Positions 7,260-9,295 of a stretch of 9,295 nucleotides of DNA are shown one piece after another. Every line of letters starts with the position of its first letter. The first letter of the stretch is position 1. Source of the stretch: Rhizobiaceae bacterium (lineage in GTDB: Bacteria > Pseudomonadota > Alphaproteobacteria > Rhizobiales > Rhizobiaceae); NCBI GenBank assembly GCA_028865845.1, contig JAGWJK010000107.1, forward strand, positions 1-9,295. Reading direction: 5' to 3'. A program made the position numbers and the translations under genes. The notes under the pieces were generated by a model that was not told where the DNA came from, did no database searches, and saw only the letters and a program-made list of their open reading frames with translations.

Positions 7260-8471
7260 TCATGTCGGCGTTGGCGTATCCCATAGCCAGGAGAAGAGCA
7301 GCGATTCCGTCAGCTCCATGAAGGCGTCTAAGGCACGGCTGCCGAGTGTGCCCTGATCGACCGAATCCTTGGTATAGAGCGGCAATTCGCGAAGCAGCCG
7401 CGCACCTGCGAAAACCCTGAGCGTCCCCGCCTCGTAGCCGGCCGGCACCGGCGCCGTCAGCGGCCAGCGATACACGATCCGTGCCGAGAGGCGGTCGGGA
7501 TTGTTGACCGGCACATAGACGTCGACCGGTGTCTTCGAGAGCAGGCTCACCGTCGAGGCAGCGCCGCCATAGACGCTGGCATTTCCGATCACCTCGCCAT
7601 CGGCGAAGATACGTTGGCTCTTGAAATTGCTGAGACCCCATTCGAGGACGCGGCGCGTCTCTTCGGTGCGCTCCTTGTCCGACTTCAAGCCGCCGAGTGC
7701 GACGAACAACCGGCGACCGTCGCGCTGCACCGAGGCGACGATCGAAAACCCCTCGCCTTCGGCAAAACCCGTGCCGAGACCATCGACGCCCATGTTCAGC
7801 AACAACAGGGGATTGCGGTTGCGCTGGTAAATCTTGTTCCAGGTGAAATCCGCCTGCCCGAAATACTTGTAGAGATCGGGATGTTTTTCCTGGAGATCGG
7901 CGGCGAGCGTCACGAGTTCGCGCACGGAGACTTTCGAGCCGCCATTCGGATCGTCCGGATCCGGCAACCCGGTGGAGTTGGTGAAGACCGCCTTGGGCAT
8001 GCCGATCTCGCGTGCATGCGCCGTCATTCGCCGGGCGAATTCCATTTCGTTGACGGAAATGCCCTCGGCGAGCACGATGCAGGCGTCGTTGGCCTGCTGC
8101 ACGGCGACGCCCTGGATCAGATCACCGACCCGCACACGCGATTTCAGCGCGGCGAACATGGTCGAGGTTCGCGACGGCGCACCGCCTTTCCGCCAGGCGT
8201 TTTCAGAAACGGGATAATCGGTGTCGAGCGTGATCTCCCCTCGGGCCACCGCGTCGAAAACCACATCCATGGTCATCAGCTTGGCGAGGGAGGCAGGCGA
8301 AATCGGCTGATCTTCGTTCTTCGCAAGCAGGATCGTCCCGGTCGACGCCTCGATCATGAAGGCTTGGGTCGCTTTGGTATCGAAGGCAGGCGGCGGTGCC
8401 TGCTGGGCCATCGTCGGAAGGCTTCCCGCACCGATAAGAATGGAAAAGGCGACAAAAAGGCGTCTCAGCAT
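7260..8471 (-). CDS. dac: D-alanyl-D-alanine carboxypeptidase family (S11) with altered SxN and KTG motifs
   Basis: This is a secreted penicillin-binding-protein-like peptidase of family S11, 403 residues. Residues 1-22 form a signal peptide (MLRRLF, a hydrophobic core, cleavage likely after TMA). The catalytic domain has SLAK at 61-64 (the SxxK nucleophile and lysine) and NSTGLPD, normal for the family. The SxN position reads Q-A-N (126-128, within VQQANDAC), and the KTG position reads G-T-G (233-235, within VDGLGTGF). A beta-rich PBP5_C-like domain follows (YGGAASTVSLLSKTPVDVYVP onward), and an amphipathic end (ALDAFMELTESLLFSWLW) could anchor it to the inner membrane. The usual role is removing the terminal D-Ala of peptidoglycan pentapeptides. 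With two motifs changed, activity may be reduced, redirected or lost. ATG at 8471 has GGGAG 5 nt upstream; a TTG at 8483 would place that Shine-Dalgarno sequence inside the gene. Confidence 0.93.
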   Translation of the reverse strand: MLRRLFVAFSILIGAGSLPTMAQQAPPPAFDTKATQAFMIEASTGTILLAKNEDQPISPASLAKLMTMDVVFDAVARGEITLDTDYPVSENAWRKGGAPSRTSTMFAALKSRVRVGDLIQGVAVQQANDACIVLAEGISVNEMEFARRMTAHAREIGMPKAVFTNSTGLPDPDDPNGGSKVSVRELVTLAADLQEKHPDLYKYFGQADFTWNKIYQRNRNPLLLLNMGVDGLGTGFAEGEGFSIVASVQRDGRRLFVALGGLKSDKERTEETRRVLEWGLSNFKSQRIFADGEVIGNASVYGGAASTVSLLSKTPVDVYVPVNNPDRLSARIVYRWPLTAPVPAGYEAGTLRVFAGARLLRELPLYTKDSVDQGTLGSRALDAFMELTESLLFSWLWDTPTPT

Positions 8472-8503
8472 GCCGGCTCCCAATCCGATCGACCCATCGC
8501 TAC

Positions 8504-8532
8504 ATTAGAGCATGATCCCAAAAAGTGCGAAG
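8504..8532 (-). promoter_or_regulatory. Possible dac promoter overlapping a repeat
   Basis: On the minus strand CTTCGC (8532-8527) and TCTAAT (8509-8504) are separated by exactly 17 nt. They match four of six bases of the rhizobial -35 (CTTGAC) and five of six of TATAAT. Transcription would start near 8497, about 26 nt before the dac ATG. The -35 half lies within the 32-bp repeat, so the repeat copy may supply part of the promoter. The call rests on spacing and position. Confidence 0.3.
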
Positions 8533-8542
8533 CGGTTTTTGG
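8511..8542. repeat. Rhizobial-type palindromic intergenic repeat, copy 1
   Basis: A 32-bp unit beginning CATGATCCC and ending GCGGTTTTTGG is identical to the copy at 8567-8598. Within it CCAAAAA and TTTTTGG can pair around an 11-nt loop, and flanking GATC on both sides extends the symmetry. It resembles the abundant CATGATCCCGAAAAGTG...GCGGTTTTCGG elements scattered through Rhizobium-group chromosomes (recalled, not searched). It carries no gene. Confidence 0.75.
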
Positions 8543-8566
8543 ATAAGATCAGGCTGCAAAAGGCAC

Positions 8567-8598
8567 CATGATCCCAAAAAGTGCGAAGCGGTTTTTGG
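8567..8598. repeat. Rhizobial-type palindromic intergenic repeat, copy 2
   Basis: An exact second copy of the 32-bp unit, offset by 56 bp from copy 1 in the same orientation. Sequence on either side differs between the copies. It is followed by CGGAATC (8601-8607) and GATTCCG (8625-8631), a 7-bp inverted repeat with a 17-nt loop that may belong to the same composite element. Two copies with only 24 bp between them do not make a CRISPR array. Confidence 0.75.
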
Positions 8599-8655
8599 CG
8601 CGGAATCGTCTTGTTGTCGTAACGGATTCCGAGTGAGGCAAGGCTGTTTGAACCG

Positions 8656-8685
8656 GATCGCGGCACGGTCTTGATTGCCGCGATC
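8656..8685 (-). terminator. Strong hairpin after the RlpA-like gene
   Basis: GATCGCGGCA (8656-8665) and TGCCGCGATC (8676-8685) form a perfect 10-bp stem with a 10-nt loop, starting about 17 nt downstream of the stop of the right-edge gene. The following minus-strand bases (CGGTTCAAAC) contain no real U-run, so this may be an imperfect terminator or an mRNA 3'-end stabiliser. It separates that gene from dac. Confidence 0.5.
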
Positions 8686-8702
8686 TCGTGAGAGAACGCG
8701 GC

Positions 8703-9295
8703 TTATTCGACCTGCGACTGCTCTTGATGCTGGCGGTGGTAGGCGGCGAGAATCGACTGCTGCGTCAACCCGTCATTGCGCACCATGACCGCATCGAAAG
8801 CGAGATTGACATAGACGGTCTTGACCGGTGCTTCCTGGTAGGCCGCAACGGTCGAGGCGAAGGACGGTGCAGCCAGGCTTGCCATGCCGGGCGCGAAATC
8901 CGGGCGGTCATACGGGATAGGCCCGATCGTCGGCAGCACGACCATGGTCGGCTCGACAGGATCGACCGACGGCATCGCGCCGCCATTCCAGGTCATCGGC
9001 GGCGGATTGTTGCGCTTGTTTTCGTTGTAGGACGAATTCGGCGTCGAGCCGGCAAATGCCGTTGCCGCATAGGGCGACTGCTGCGGGATCGGAGCGATGG
9101 CCGGAGTGATCACCGGCGCATTGTACGAAGCGCGCGTCTGACGGCTCGGACGGCCGACGCTATCCGGAAGCTGATCGGCCGTCATGCGGCCATTCGAAGC
9201 CACCATGACGCCGCTTGCGATCTGGCCGCCGCCTGGATTGATACCCGGCAGGCGGGAGCCCTTCGGAACATAGGAGGCCATCAGATAAGGCTCGT
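8703..9295 (-). CDS. C-terminal part of a probable RlpA-like septal/envelope protein (5' end outside window)
   Basis: The frame is open to the window edge (the last codons upstream of the first Met read EPYL), so the true start lies to the right and about 197 residues are visible. The visible part is rich in Pro, Ser, Ala and Asn and looks unstructured (PVITPAIAPIPQQSPY, KRNNPPPMTWNGG). It ends in a more ordered block, VKTVYVNLAFDAVMVRNDG then LTQQSILAAYHRQH. No SPOR or double-psi barrel domain lies in the visible part. The RlpA assignment comes from gene order: rhizobial chromosomes commonly have an RlpA-family lipoprotein upstream of the dac-tmk-holB group. If correct, the missing N-terminal part would hold the signal/lipobox and barrel domain. 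The ATG at 9281 is probably internal. A strong hairpin follows the stop. Confidence 0.6.
   Translation of the reverse strand, partial: EPYLMASYVPKGSRLPGINPGGGQIASGVMVASNGRMTADQLPDSVGRPSRQTRASYNAPVITPAIAPIPQQSPYAATAFAGSTPNSSYNENKRNNPPPMTWNGGAMPSVDPVEPTMVVLPTIGPIPYDRPDFAPGMASLAAPSFASTVAAYQEAPVKTVYVNLAFDAVMVRNDGLTQQSILAAYHRQHQEQSQVE

Noticed and set aside
7135..7641. A minus-strand frame overlapping the dac 3' end and running on to 7135, considered as a frameshifted C-terminal extension
   Set aside because: The dac frame itself ends in a sensible amphipathic anchor (FSWLW) at the normal family length. The alternative frame is Arg-rich without a known domain.
8511..8598. A CRISPR array
   Set aside because: There are only two repeats, the unit is a palindromic rhizobial-type element, and no cas genes are present.

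Overview
The window looks like a chromosomal segment of an alphaproteobacterium of the Rhizobium/Agrobacterium group (Hyphomicrobiales). The evidence is the high GC content with strong third-position GC, the gene order (cell-wall gene, dac, tmk, holB, metG, tatD, MBL hydrolase), and a rhizobial-type CATGATCCC...AAGCGGTTTTT intergenic repeat upstream of the dac gene. This placement rests on familiarity with such genomes, not on a database search.

Nearly everything is read on the minus strand, so transcription runs right to left. At the right edge (8703-9295) is the C-terminal part of a proline-rich protein, probably the tail of an RlpA-like septal/envelope protein. A strong hairpin follows its stop, then a pair of identical 32-bp repeats and a candidate promoter. 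Next come a secreted D-alanyl-D-alanine carboxypeptidase-family protein (7260-8471), thymidylate kinase (tmk, 6432-7118) and the DNA polymerase III delta-prime subunit (holB, 5401-6435). tmk and holB overlap by 4 bp.

A TauE/SafE-type membrane permease gene (4595-5395) on the plus strand interrupts the series. It converges on holB with 5 bp between the stops and diverges from metG across about 250 bp that holds palindromes and a possible promoter. The minus-strand series then resumes with methionyl-tRNA synthetase (metG, 2793-4346), TatD-family hydrolase (1996-2778), a PhnP-like metallo-beta-lactamase-fold hydrolase (1164-1991), a YbaK-type aminoacyl-tRNA deacylase (676-1167) and an SRPBCC/AHSA1 protein (85-597). 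Gaps of 14 bp and 4 bp and a GTGA overlap indicate that metG through the deacylase form one operon. The SRPBCC gene follows after about 78 bp and may be its last member.

The operons combine dTTP supply and clamp loading (tmk, holB), tRNA charging and probable proofreading (metG, YbaK-like), nucleic-acid or phosphodiester hydrolysis (tatD, MBL) and wall maturation (dac, RlpA-like). The left edge (1-84) is AT-richer and starts with a degenerate 24-bp tandem repeat that resembles the end of a mobile element.

This is mostly conserved housekeeping sequence, and I see no evidence for a wholly new multi-gene system. The most notable point is that the carboxypeptidase keeps its SxxK motif but lacks the usual SxN serine and KTG lysine. 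The metG/permease intergenic region and the repeat-associated dac promoter region are also worth a second look.
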